Source: Clavelina lepadiformis
Lineage: Eukaryota; Chordata; Ascidiacea; Aplousobranchia; Clavelinidae
Direction of reading: 5' to 3'
Assembly (NCBI RefSeq): GCF_947623445.1
Contig: NC_135243.1
Span: forward strand, 24,870,479 to 24,934,478
Length of the DNA: 64,000 bases
In this document: positions 25,510-39,200 of the stretch, in pieces
How the letters are laid out: every line of letters starts with the position of its first letter
Position numbering within the stretch: position 1 is the first letter of the stretch
Made by a program: the position numbers and the translations under genes
The notes under the pieces: generated by a model
Seen by the model: only the letters and a program-made list of their open reading frames with translations
What the model was told of the DNA's origin: nothing
Databases searched by the model: none

Positions 25510-28500
25510 CTGTCATTTATGACGTAATAAGTTAGTGGAATTAAAGCAGTATCGTTTCAAAACATGCAAATGAATCAAATCAAAAATGGAATAAATTCGC
25601 CTATGACTCGGCCGAACCCGAGCACAATATTTCTACAAACTTATTCGCAATAAAGCGTTGAGCGACGGTAGTTTGGGTGATTTCATTCAAACGTGATTTG
25701 TCTGGTTTAATAAATATAAGAACAATATTCCATAAAGATCACATTTCCCAAACAAATCTTCGTTATCACTGGTAATTAAGATCAAAAACAATTCTTTGAC
25801 GTCATATTATACGTCAGGACGAACTATGGGCGACTTATTCGTTCAATTTGATACCAGGCGGTTGCAATAAAAACCATTAAAGCAGGTATAAAAATTCATT
25901 AAATAAAAGCTGACACGTTTCGGACAACATTTGTGAAAGCTGGAATGAGTTAAAGTGGTCAATAATCGAATATAAATATCGTGCAGTGTCACATGACGAG
26001 AAAAAGGGGAAAAAATAAACAAATAAATATTTTGGGCGTGAAAGTGCAGAAAACAAAGATATTGCGCAATATTTCCAGCTTTTATTTCATAATTCAATGT
26101 TTACATCTACTTTTGCGGCTCTCACCACTTGGTATAAAACGTAGCTCAACCCCATCAAGGTGCATCCATTTCATTGGTTTCCTGCTGGTTTGATTACGCG
26201 CGCGATATCGCATGAACCTGTGTGATTCGTTGTGTTTTACGCGAAGCGCGCTCCTACTTGAAACCGAAAATCGAAAACAGAATTCAGCAAATTGCAGATT
26301 GTTGTTAGAGAGAGGCCGTAATGTCGGGTTTATAGGAAGCTGCCTTTGATAAAGCGGTCGTGGAATTTTCAACGACGCTTAAAACCCTCTTAAAAGAGAA
26401 GCTCTATTGTTACCAACAAGTTACGCTTGAATGTTTATTGTGACGTCAGAGGTAGCTTGTTTAACATTGAGCGAATTAGTTCACAATTTATCGTTTTACG
26501 AGGGAGATGTCGTTGCAAGCGCGGTTGGTTTTGTTCATCGCAAACAAAAATGATTTTATCTTTATTTTTATGAAAATAAAGTTTTATCACCAGTTGCTTT
26601 ATTTTTAAAAGACAAAAAGAAAATTTTGTTTGTTTTTCATTCAGATATTGTGACGCAACAATGGCTGGACAAACACCAGACACGCAAACAATGAACTGCA
26701 AAATATTTCGTTGAATGAACGATCGTTGCCTGGGTTTGAGCTGAAAATATGAAAATAAGCTTTGACTGGTTGCCTGCACACTTATGGCCAGTTAACTTGC
26801 TTTGCCTTATAATTAAGGAATTTTCTTTCAATTTGAACTCAATCTCAAGATAATTTGGCACTTTTGTTAAATTCGAAGTCGTTAAAGTTTTGTTCTCATT
26901 AAACCTGTTGTCGTATGATCATGATAATAATTTTAATTCAATTCTTTGTTGACAAGATTATGCTTTGTTTGCCCATTTCTGGGATGTTTTGCTCAAAATA
27001 TCTTTGTGACGTGGATGCGCTCATTGTGACGCAATGTACGAACAATCGAGTCAAGCAGAAAAAACTAAAAGCTAAAAATTATGGCTCCATATTAAACAAA
27101 TGGAATGAACGAGAGCATTATGAGGTCATCACTGGAACAAAAGTGAAAATCGCTGAACCTAAATGCCGGACCTGCCATGCACCGAGCCATGATGATGAGC
27201 CACAGAGCTGGTCGCTTAAGATCTGTTCGTTCGTTTAATTGGAATTATCCACGACATTTTTAGTTATTCTTTTATCAATGCATAGTGACGTCACAAACCT
27301 CTTTCTTAAGTTCGATAACGTCATCTTTCCCAGAAGCTTCACTAGAAATTTCAGATTTCTTTCGTTTTCGTAATTCCGACGTCATTATCCTAATTCAAAT
27401 TGGTACCTGTCAATAATATCATCAGTTACGTCATAAAAACCATCTCCGCAATGACAAAGACCTAGGCCTTTGCCGCACTTAGAGACGGGGCATTTGCCTT
27501 CATACCTTATTTGAAGCACTTAACATTTTAGCTGTTAAAATAACTTAACTACGCGCCTGATCGTGGCCTAATTGAGTTGAGCGGCTCCATAAAAAGATTA
27601 ACCCTGGCTACAGCCTTGCACATAGGCTACGAAGACCAACTCAATTATGCTGGATGCTTCCCCACAAACCATGGCTGTCTGTCAACTGAAAGAAACGGCA
27701 ACAAAGCCAACTGTTTAAGTAAATAGGGTAGCTAATGCATTTACCAGGTGGAGCTGTTGAGCACACAAATTGATACCTGATTGCTCGCAAGGTGGCAGCA
27801 GTAAGCGTTAATGAAGATTTCGACCCTGAGTGGTTTGAAGCATGAAGATGATGAATATTTTTGCATCTGAGAGACACTGCCGAGACACTTGATGCATTAT
27901 GAGAAAACAATCACACATTGTGCACACTTTGATGACTTAATTCTAATTGCACTTTCTGCAAATATCATAACATGACGTCAGAAGCCAGGTTGTGTGAAGT
28001 GCCAACCAACTTCTGCTTATGAAGTTTGTTCCTACGTCACGCAGAGATGCAGCCAGGATTTTTAGCGCCCATGTAAGATGACCCACTTGTCATGATAGAT
28101 AAAACGCCAATTAAGCGACCAATTAAATATGTTTTCCGAATTACAGCTGATAATTGGTCGCGCTCAAGAAAATGGGATGAACGAAATGAAAGGAAGCGTG
28201 AAGACATAGCCTACCCCTGAATTAGGTTGGCGAAGGGACATGGCCCAATCTCTCCCAATCAATGTAAAAAAACAAGCAGAGTAACTTTGAAAGCGAACAG
28301 CGCATGTTCCGCGATGATGTTGTCACGTGTTCGCAGATAGGCAATGCGCTTGGTGCGGAGTCATTGCAAGCACAATATGGCGGCAAAAGTTGCATAAATT
28401 ATACCCGGATTATTTAGTGGTCATTGAAGCAGCACACACAGGGTGATAATTTGGCGGGAACCGAGCTGGCGCACTTTCCAATGCACTTTGATTTACAAAT

Positions 28501-29298
28501 GACAACGCTCCTTCATGCAGAGTACAGAATGTTTGAACAGTCGTAACAACATGAAGCGCCATCATTGACTTATCTACCGATATAATAAGGACAGGCGATA
28601 AAATTAGTTTGCTTAAGTCGGCATCATGCAGCGCGCTTAAAATATCAGCATGACAGCAAATATATTTAGATGGGAAATTGCGAAGCGTGCAATTTTTGTG
28701 GATACGAGGCTGATCCCCGAAAAGTGCCTTCTCCCGTTGTCAGGCAGCGAAACATTATTGGCGTCCGCATCCTAATCTCAAACACTTGACAAGATTCTGT
28801 CCGCGATGTTTTGACCACTTTTACGCTTTAACTCCACTCACATATCCCTTTAAAGTGCTCAAGTCAAATATTATTTGAGCAAAATCTTCATTAAGTCAGT
28901 TAATCTCAAAGCAGATCGAAGATACAGCGTCAGATAATAAATCGATTATTTGCCGTCGCTTAACCGAAGCGTTTAAATGACCTTTAAATCTATTTTATTG
29001 CTCTGACGTCGCAGAAACGACCCAAGCAGTCTGAAGAAATACTCCAAGTTGGTCCCAGCTTATATCAACATCGGTTCGTTAACGCGTAAAACTTCTTAGG
29101 CTTTGCCATAAGCGAGCTGTTGTGAAGATAAAGGGGCATGTCTGGACTTGTCTCGACGAGTTAAGACTCGGCAGGAAAGCTGTTTGCACGACATGTACTG
29201 ACATTGGAATTATCAGATAAAATAGCGAGGAACGCGACGCGGCAGCACTTCTGTTACTGGCGTTTTTGTGAGCAGTTTGTGAAACTTCAAATACAAGA
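25510..29298. other. intergenic, upstream of two divergent genes
   Basis: About 3.8 kb between the minus-strand SLC7 copy and the plus-strand TNF receptor. It must hold the missing first SLC7 exon (unless that is lost) and both promoters. Open frames such as that at 26915-27238 lack splice support or resemblance to known proteins. TGACGTCA occurs near 25797, 26441, 27286 and 27973. Confidence 0.4.
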
Positions 29299-32076
29299 AT
29301 GGACACTTTTCGTTTGCTAGTTGTGCTTCTTCATTTATGGGTGAGTAGGCCTATTTGTTTTTATTTTTATTTTGAATTATTTGCACCAAAGCTTGTAAGG
29401 CTTCATTCAGTGCAAAAGTGCACAACCACATAATGCATTTGGGGTATAGTGTATATAAGTGAATGTTTTAACCGTAATCGGTGAGTATAGATCATGCAGC
29501 TAATAGTTGTGTAGGCTAGTTAAAGATCGGGGGAATGGGTGTAGAGTATAGACCCATGCAAAAAATTGATTTAAACTATTTAGTGTTTAAATGAAGTTAG
29601 GCTAGATTTAGATTAGAAGGAGGATTAAGATTAGGTGAATGTGACTAGCCTATGTCATAACTTTTAAGTTGTAAGGTTAACAAGAAACCATGAAAAACAG
29701 CTTTGAACGCACAATTTGTTCCAGTGAAATAGTGACAGCCTAGTGCAGTTAGTGGAAAATATGGCAGTTTGTGCACACGATATTCATCAACATGCACGCG
29801 AAATCTTTTACTTCTAAGCTTGCTCTTGATATGGATTGAACCATCTTTACCTATGTTGGTATTGATACTTGAAACGTTTCTTCATGTTTAATGCCATGGT
29901 GCTGAACACATAAGCCTAATAGCTTCACTGCCTACCGTGGGGTCAGTTGCAGAAATGCACAACCAGCCTGCATGTTGTAACTTGTACTGGGCACGGTTGT
30001 CGCCACCAGTTTTGTACAAGTTGCGCAATTGTTAGGACAACGTGCAAGATGCCCTTATTATGGTAATGAAGGTAGTTAAGCTTGCCATGTGCTTATTGAC
30101 TTTGCATATTTATGTCCTCCAGGTGGCGCAAGGTGCAATGTCATGTGATGGGGAGCATCAATATGTTGACGAGGAAGGTCATTGTCGGATGTGTGAGTTG
30201 TGTCCTCCTGGGTTTGAACCGAAACCTGTGAGTTGAATTTTCAGGAGGTTTTAAATTCATTGACTCATTGTCATGTGCAACCAAAATATATTTCTTCCAG
30301 TATCAATGTGGGTTTGGGACGAGGGACCATTTGTACGGGTGTCAGCCTTGTGGGGAGGAAACTTTTTCAACTTCAACTGGTTATAACTTCTGCCGCACGT
30401 GTTCTGTGAGTCACACACTCTATTGGATTTTATTCCTAATTTTTTGATTTTTCATTAATATAATGTGTTTATGTTGTAGCCCTGTGCGCGGTGGAATGCA
30501 GAACTCTCTGTCAAATGTACGAAGACGTACGACGCGCAGTGTGGAGTCTGCTTTCATGGTTTTTACAGACCTCGGAAATCAGATGGAAACACCGACATCG
30601 AATGTCACAAGTGTGCCAGCTCATTGAACCCATCTTGTATGTCGTGGATATATGTCTGGTGTTTTGTAAAGATAATCTCAGTTCTGCCTAAAGTGTGCAT
30701 CCCTTGACAAGCCATATTTTGGATCCTGTGACGACATAATTTTAAACTGTCCTGCAATATTTCAAGGTGAGACGACAAACTGGAAGCATATCACTGTCGT
30801 GGTTTCTGTTGTTTGTGCCGCTTTGTTCATCGTCGTGTTGATTTCGATCGTGTACTTGGCCGTGATGAGATGTCGACGCCGTGGCAACAGCTCTAAAGGT
30901 TTTTATGTTTTTGTGTTGCATTTATTAATTTATGTTGTAAGGTCTAGACAAGTTGTTTACCTCCACAGTTGTCGTTTTAATTTGCTTGAGTCGTTGAAAG
31001 GATTCGAGAGCTTCCAAGTGCCACTTGTTGTAGTTAATCAACTCACACAGCGCAGCATTGCTTCAGTTCTGCTGCGATGTGAAAATACACCTCAGTGATT
31101 ATAACCTCACAATTTATTGTCCACTGTCATATTTAAATACTTCCTCGTTATATAAGGTCTCTCGTCGATCGAAGGTTCTTCAAATCGAAGCTCGATGCAG
31201 GAAATAACCAAATGCAGCTCCAGCGATGCTCTGATAGGCTCATTTCGAGAACCACTTGACAACAACAAGAACCTAGGAAAAGAAAAGTAAGAATTCCATT
31301 GTTTTGTCACTGAGCACCTTTGTTGAAATTTTAAAAGCTGGTTCTTTAAATTTCAAGTTGTTTTTGATGTGAAAAGCTCCAGTTGTTCTGGCCCACCACT
31401 CTGCAATTGTGACCAAATAATCTGTTTATTCCAGATCAAAAGCTGAAATGTCCAATCACAACCGAGGAGATGAGATGACCTATAGTAACCTGCCTACAGC
31501 CCAGTTCGAGCAATCCAGTGTTTATCCAGACCTTCCAACCAGCCAGTTTGTCACCCCCAACTTCATGTAAGTCTGTCCATTGAGCGGGCAGTGAATTAAG
31601 CGTTGTAGTCCATGGGCTTTTATTTGTATCTCTTATTTTGTCTTACCAGTCTTTTGTTTATGATGTCATAAAGCAGGAATCAAGCCAGAGTGATTGTGAT
31701 GTCTGAGAACAGAGGTGCTCACGCATCATCAGTGAACACTTTATGGGAAGGTAGGTCACATGGTTACTTCTTTGTGATGTCATACTATGGTAATAGTGAT
31801 GTAATTTTTTCATAATTATAAGTTTTCAAGCGAACTAGCGCGGCCGTCCTAAAATATTGGTCATTAGTCGATTTGTGGTATTGTAAGATGTCTATGAACG
31901 TAAGGAAGCATCGAGTGATTTAATGTTATTAACCTCTGACACAGACCATCACGTTGTGGACGCCTTCGACACCGCCTCTGTGAGCAAACAATCAACGACC
32001 TTCGACCAGGTAACCTGCACTTGGCGCTTGCTGTACTGATGACGTCATTAATTACTTCGTATTTGCGCAGATGTGA
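29299..32076 (+). CDS. TNF receptor superfamily member, TROY/XEDAR-like
   Basis: Exons: 29299-29340, 30123-30227, 30301-30405, 30480 to about 30650, 30694 (or a few bases earlier) to 30898, 31157-31286, 31435-31566, 31677-31750, 31945-32009 and a tiny last exon (ATG TGA) at 32071-32076. A signal peptide (MDTFRLLVVLLHLW) leads into cysteine-rich repeats: CELCPPGFEPKP, YQCGFGT, CQPCGEETFSTSTGYNFC, CSPCARWNAELSVKC, CGVCFHGFY. The spacing is that of TNFRSF19 and EDA2R. A single membrane span (HITVVVSVVCAALFIVVLIS) precedes an Arg-rich stop-transfer sequence. The cytosolic tail of about 130 residues has no death domain; it is rich in Ser, Asn and Gln, with repeats like PTAQFEQS and PTSQFV that might bind adaptors. 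The junction near 30650-30694 is not resolved; any intron there would be under 50 bp. An AATAAA lies at 32812. Confidence 0.82.
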
Positions 32077-33269
32077 CCAGTAGGTGGCGTACTTCAATCG
32101 CGAGTGCCTGACTGAAAGTTTGCATGACGTATTCTTCAGGATTATTACGTCATAACGCCCTTCAAGTGCATTTATTATGTGATGCTGTGATATTTATAAG
32201 GTGCACTGTATCTTCGTCTTTCGTCAAATCAGTGTTTTCATGCCAGTGACGTCATACAGTCATCTTGCGTAAGACTTCCTATCGTCCCGTGAAATGAAGC
32301 ATTACATTCATGATACCTTGCTCACCAATCATATGAATTTTTATTGTGACTAAACAAGGCAATTATATTACGTCATATTCAACGTCACACAACTCTTAAC
32401 TAACGTGATTACATTATGACGTCAATCTCATTGTGGTTTTGTTATAAAATGAAATGGTGTTGGACTTTTAGTTTCAAAGTTTTATGACGTGATTATGAAA
32501 TATATTTTAAAATTGTTGCACTCATATTGCGCCTGTATGTTGCTGAGTGTTTCTCCAACGCTGCCTTGTAATATGACGGTATAATTGCCTGATTTCACTA
32601 CAACCTTTTTCACGTCATCATCGTGAAATGACCTAAAACTTATTTTCGAATCATTTTTTAGGCGAATTGGTGCTTTTTGTCGTTTTGTGCCTTTAAATCA
32701 AATTCCATTATAATGTAATAATCATTTATTTTGACGTCATTGTTCATGGATTGTCTTTATTTAGCGACAATCACCTTTATAGTTCCGTACATTTTATATT
32801 TTGGTTTTGTCAATAAAAGTTTTTCGCTTAGTTCGAGGCTCGATTTATAGCTGAAGCATCCTCAATATCAAATCGATTCAGTCTTTGTAGGGCGAACGTT
32901 CACGTTTCTGCCAACCTGCGGTTTGACCCACCGCTGGTCCAAGATATTTCTACATAACCCCCAGCAGTACAAAAATAATAAATTCAATAATTAATTAGCC
33001 AAGTTGAAAAACACGAGCTGGCATAATTTTTATTCTATGTTCTTTATCGCTCCCTGTGGTCGTAAAAATGTTTTTACATCAAGCGCTAAGTGGCGAGAGA
33101 GAGTGTTACCAGTTTCGGCAAATTGGAAAGAGCCGAAAAAGTTTTCACAGCGCTGCTTGCACTTGGGGCGTAGAACGTAGCGAAAATTTAATGACTCGCC
33201 ACGTCTTGACAGCTGCCGTGATATTGTGGCGCCGACCAAACTTCACTCCACTGAAGTTTCGACTTTGAA
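32077..33269. other. 3' UTR of the TNF receptor and intergenic
   Basis: Four TGACGTCA words (32039, near 32245, 32415 and 32730) and the polyadenylation signal at 32812-32817. Near 32917-32936 is a lone hAT-MITE-like end (CTGCGGTTTGACCCACCGCT) related to the element at 5590-5941. Confidence 0.45.
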
Positions 33270-36200
33270 ATGGGTCTCACCAGAAGTTTGAAAAGAATTT
33301 ATAGAAAGTGGAAAATAATTGTTTTTATTTTAGGAATTGTTTTGCTAGTTCAAGTAAGTATTATTAAAGAATGGAAGTTTTGTCTGTTTTTATGAACAGT
33401 ATAAATACCATTTTTTCAAATGTGATATGTTTAAGTCAGAATCATTGTTGACTTTTTGATAATTACCGTACGGTATGATCCACTTTACGGTTGTTAATTT
33501 ATTTTATTTTTTATAAAATAAACAGTGTAATGTGAAGTGAATAATTTGACATGAATGACACTTGTCAATGTTTAATTGACACCAACGAAAGGTTACAGCA
33601 GGCTTATCTCTTAAATTAATTTGTAGTTGTTGAAACAATGATATTTAACTGAAATTACGAGTCATGCACCAACAAAGCTGCGTGACTAAAATTTGTAAAC
33701 ATACTATGAGTGGGACTGAAAGTTTTCGAAAAGAAATAAAGCAGACAGAGTTTCATGTTAGAGGCTGTACTGCAGCTTTGATGTGTTTTATAAATTGCTG
33801 TTGCGAGCACTTTGGTGGGTCTTAAACAAGAATGTACCCCCGGCTGGAAAGCACGGGAAATTGTGCAGGGAGAGACACAAAGTTTTGTGTGACACGGTTC
33901 ACTACTGCACCTGTGATGAGTGAGACAGCTGCACGCACAAGATTCATCAGCATGCACACCAAGTTATTTTATCTTCACTCTGATTTATAATAAACAAAAA
34001 AATGATTGTTGTATGAACACCAATTTACAATAAATAAATTTTTGAATTTATGCTTCAGTGCACGACATCATGCCAAAATTTGTGTCTTCTCCTGATTTCT
34101 CATCGTAAACTGCCACGCCTTCTAGTTAGGACTGTTATTTGCTTATCTATTATAAATTAGCGTTAAAAAAAACCAGCTTGGCCTTGATTATTTGTTGGAA
34201 ATGGGGCTGAAATTGTAACAGTTTGACGAGTCAGTTGATGATGATATTGATGTTGTGCTCATTTCATTATGAGATGTGTCTAAATCCAGGAGTATTTAGG
34301 AGTTTCACGTATCATATATACAGTTACCCAGCTAAAATATGTTACAATCAATAATAACAGCGCAGACAGTCGCTTCGTGGTGTCGAGTGCAATTTCGCTT
34401 CATTGTTCAATCAGTTGGTAGTTTTGCCAGGCATTAGCGTTGATTTGGTGGGACATGTTACTGTTATTACAAAGGGATTGTAGCCAGGGCTGCCAAAGGA
34501 AAAGAATTCTGCATATATCTGCCACATGAAATTTTCATATTGGTGAACTCATTTTATTTTGCACACCTGAAAAGCACATCCAAGTTCTGTCTGTGAGCAC
34601 AATCAGTTTAGGGCCCACTGAACCTTATTTGTCCATCACTGACGTTGGACGAATTGAAGTAGACTTGTTCATATTCTGTCACAATAGTTTGTTTGTTTAT
34701 GACATCACAAATGATGCAATATATCTTTTTTCCAAGTTTCTCCTCATCTTAAATTCGAGTCCGGGATTAGAAGAGGAGCAACTCCGAAGAGCAAAAGAGA
34801 TTCAAGTCAAGCACCAACAGGTGTGAACATACCACATCATGGCATTATCAGATTGAAACACGCTCACATCGATATCATATAATTTTATCGTAAAATATTA
34901 TTCAATGTTGTTGGTTTTGTTATGTTCAGGTTCATTGTAAAATGTGTATTGCAAACACATTTAGCTTATTGAAAGATTTAGAAACATTTTATACATATGA
35001 ATAACTGCATTGTAGCAACAAAGTTTGTTCCTGCTGTTCGGTTGCTAGTTGTGGAGAAAATAATTATGCGTTATTGATCTATTTATCTTCCTGTGATGTC
35101 ATCATCATGCAATTGTTTGATTCAGTTGAATGAATTCTTTGCATGGTTGTGCATATGCAACTGTGCTTTCCAAATGAATTGCTATAAAAATTATGCCAAC
35201 ACAATGGGTTTATTTTATCGTTTTAGGTTGCAAACGCGGTGCTGCAAGGAAAACGTCCACATCTTGAAAACGCTTATTTGAATGGCATAGACATCTTAAA
35301 CCCGAAAGATCCCAAATTCCGAGAAGAATTTCTGAAGCATTCAGATAATCGTGTTGGAATTTTGGAGGATGGAGATTTAAAGGTTGGTTGGACACAGATG
35401 GTTGTTTTCTACGCAGGTTTCTTTCGTTCCATCCCCCTGAGATATGAAGCTATGGATCTCACATGAATTTATCATAATTTAACTCGTATATATTCGGAGC
35501 ATTTCTTCCCCATTATGCTGAATTGGCTTGGTTGTGTATTTTAAATTCCTTGACTATATGTTGGACACTTTTTTCCGCAGATCAATAATGAAAATAAGGA
35601 CATAGCGCCACCTAGTTTTGAAGATGACCAATTTGAAGAAGCCATATTTGATGAAAATTTTAAATTCAACCCGGTGTGAGTACAATTTATGATTATGATG
35701 TCATAAAGCTTGCAGCAGGTCACATGATTCAGTTCTTGGCATAAATTATTCAGGAAGTTGTCAAAGTAAGATGAACGTATGAGTTCCGCTGGCACTTATA
35801 ACAATTACCACGTGATGTTGTTGCTTTAATACAGACATGTGCAACCAGTGGCCCGTGGGCCGCACTGCGGCCTGCCTGGTTGTTCCGTGCGGCCCGCGTG
35901 GTGCTCAGCAAAATGTTAGAACTTCATACTAGCCATCATTATTTCATGCAGTTTACATCAAAGCAATGGAAATTTTCGCACGCTGTGTATAGAAATATTG
36001 CCCTTTGTGATGCAACAATGCTGCGTTGCATAATTTCGCAATGCGAGATAAATTGTCGCACAAGTGTGTCATGGACTGCATTAAATCTATTTCTTAACTA
36101 CATAAACTGCATAGGAAAGTCGTTTTACGATACTAATTTTTTCTTAAAAAATCATGTGGCCCGCGTTGTCATTCAAAATTTTGCATTTGGCCCTCCAGTG

Positions 36201-39200
36201 AAAAAGGTTGCACATGCCTGCTTTAATAAGTGGTTGCTTAATTTCCAACAGCTGTGAGGTTACTTTGAAAGATGCGCAGTCCGCCATATCTCGAGCAAAA
36301 AGCCAGCAATGCAAGCAAACAATCTCTGATGTCGCATGTAAGATGCAGGGGAATTCCCTCTTCCCAGAATCGATGCCAAGGTTCGTCGTCGTAATTTTCT
36401 CGCGTCATCTGCCTCAAGTCACATGACCTTGATTTACAGGACGTGTCCACATGACTTCAAGTTTGCGGCTGAGGCTCCGATTCCAGCACATTTCAGTGAT
36501 AATTTGAAGCCGATCCGCATTTGCTACATCCTGGTCGTGCATGGACGGGCGTTCCGTCAATTTCGACGCTTGCTTCGAGTGCTTTATCACCGAGATCATT
36601 ATTACTACATTCACGTGGACAAACGGTCTGACTACCTCCTCAGGTATGATTTCATGGTTTGGACTTTGGGGATAAATTTGCATTTATTTCTTCATTGTAA
36701 GACTATAAAGCTTTGCAAAGTGCAGGGCCATACAAATAGTTCCGTGGTGTTTGTATTTAATATCCTTCATGTTCCTTATAAGTATGTTGTGATATCATCT
36801 AATATATCAATGTTGCAAGTCTCTATTATAAAGTTGTTCGTGAACGCAGGGAGATTGTGAAAGAGACTGCGCAATATCCGAACGTGAAAGTTGCTCCTTG
36901 GAGGATGGCCACCATATGGGGAGGATCCAGCCTGCTCCAGATGCTGCTCCACGCTCTCACCGATGTCCTCTCTCTTTGGACGGATTGGGATTTCTTCATC
37001 AACCTCAGTGCCCTCGACTTTCCGATTGAGCACAACGATAAACTGGTTGGTTAATGGAGGTTTATGATTATTGGTTGAGGTATCCTTCAGTGAAGTGTGA
37101 TGTCATAATGATTGATTGTTCTAAGTTGGGTTAGCTGTTGGTTCTTCCATGAAAACGAATTTCCTGTTTCCTGGGCAATTAGTTATTTGAGCTGATGAAA
37201 TATACCCAGCTTGTCATTTGCAGTCGATGTGAAAAGTTGAAGACCCATTTAATGTATATCCTGGTCGTTATTCTCTTAAATGTTGAAAATGTCACAACTA
37301 GGCACTACCTTCACTTTAAGTCGATTATTTTCACGCCTATTTGTGATTCTATAGTCAAGCACCTCTGTGCTAGTATAAACTTCAGCCTTGGTTGTTGTAA
37401 AGTATTTATGTTTATATGATCTCTTTATGTGTGTTTTACGTGGTTTGGTCAAACATTAGTGATTAATTTGACAGTTCTCAAACCTTTTTAGCGTTGTTGC
37501 TTTGATGGACAAAGGAAAGTTTTTATAAGATGAGGAAGCCGGCCCTGCTTATAATAGAGCTTTGTTGGCATTTACTCTGCTGTTGTTAGTCATTTTTCTA
37601 AAAACATTTTATGATCAAATGATGTGGCTGATAATGCTGTGAACGGTTTCAAATTTTACTTCTTAAACGTAATTTGTGAAACTTTGTCTATGATGAACAG
37701 TTTTGATACGATCTGAGTTGACATTTTTGGTTGCAGATAAAATTTCTTTCAACGTATCACGACAAAAACTTTATGAAATCTCACGGACGTGAAGACGAAA
37801 AGTTCATCAGGAAACAGGTAAAAATTATTATTTCCACCACTTCTTTATTTCACATTTCCCTGGAATTTGAGCTCATGTCATATAAAATTCCATGAGTCAC
37901 CTTAAATGCTTTGCTCAGGGTCTCAACCGAGTTTTCGTGGAATGCGACCAACATATGTGGAGACTTGGAGAAAGGGAATTACCCAAAGGTGATAATATCA
38001 CGGCATGAAAATCTTACCACCATGTTTGAAGAATAAAAACTTACAAGACAAGTGATTGCGGATTTTCCTTCCAAGGTATCACCGTGAATGGGGGCAGTGA
38101 CTGGGTCGCCATGAACCGACGTTTCTGTCAGCACATCATCAGGGGAAAAGATAAACTGTTGGTTGACCTCAAACACTGGTGAAATAGTTTTCCCAATATT
38201 GCCCAACTATGATGTCATAATGCACCTTATTATCAGTGCACAGACTTTGATAAAATAAGTTTATATACTAGAACTATTTTCTTTTTTTCCTGATTGGTTG
38301 AAATAATGAGAGTAGTAAAAGTATTATTTCAAAATACAAGACATATATGTGTCTAGTTTGACTAGTTATAAGATGTTTATGGCAGGTATCGCTACACACT
38401 GCTACCTGCTGAGTCGTTCTTCCACACATATGCACAGAACAGCGACAAGTGCGAGAGTTTCGTCGATAATAATCTGCGAGTGACCAATTGGAATCGAGCG
38501 CGAGGTTGCAAGTGCCAGTACAAGGTGAAGATTGTGGTTTGACGAGTCCTTGTGTTGCGCAATACGTCTATGGTTAGGTGTCATGGCTGTAAGAGCAAAT
38601 ACATGGACCCAAGCATAAGGATGGCAGCATGTTGAAGCCGCCAATGCTGTACATTGTGTTAGAACTTGCATAATTATGATCTTGTTGTGATGTCATAATC
38701 ACGTCTCTGTGTTTCTCAGCACATCGTCGACTGGTGTGGCTGCTCACCTAACGACTTCTTCCCATCCGACCTTGTTAGACTTCAGACGACTCGACCGGTG
38801 TTCTTCGCGAGAAAATTTGAGGAAATCATTAACCAGGAAGTGGTAGGGTATTACTTCCTGTCGGTGACAGCAGAAATCATTTATCATAAAATATTTTTAT
38901 GGTTGGTTTGACCTTAGAAATAATTCCCTAAGCCTTCTGTGCAATTGACCCGGTTATCACATGTTGATATTTTTCGGCGTTAAATTGTTAATTTGAAGAA
39001 TTTATGTTTATTCTTGATGTCTCTTCATGTCATGAACATTCACATCATTCTTCAGGTCAATCATCTCGACTTCAAGTTATACGGGGAATACCCTCCCGGC
39101 ACCCCGGGTCTGCAGTCGTACTGGGAGAGTTGCTATGACAACGCTGATGGCCCCACCTCGATCTCGGATTCTCGACTCACCCACTACGCCTCGTTCACTC

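Noticed and set aside
26915-27238. 107-codon open frame on the plus strand
   Set aside because: AT-driven hydrophobic start and no family resemblance; probably chance.
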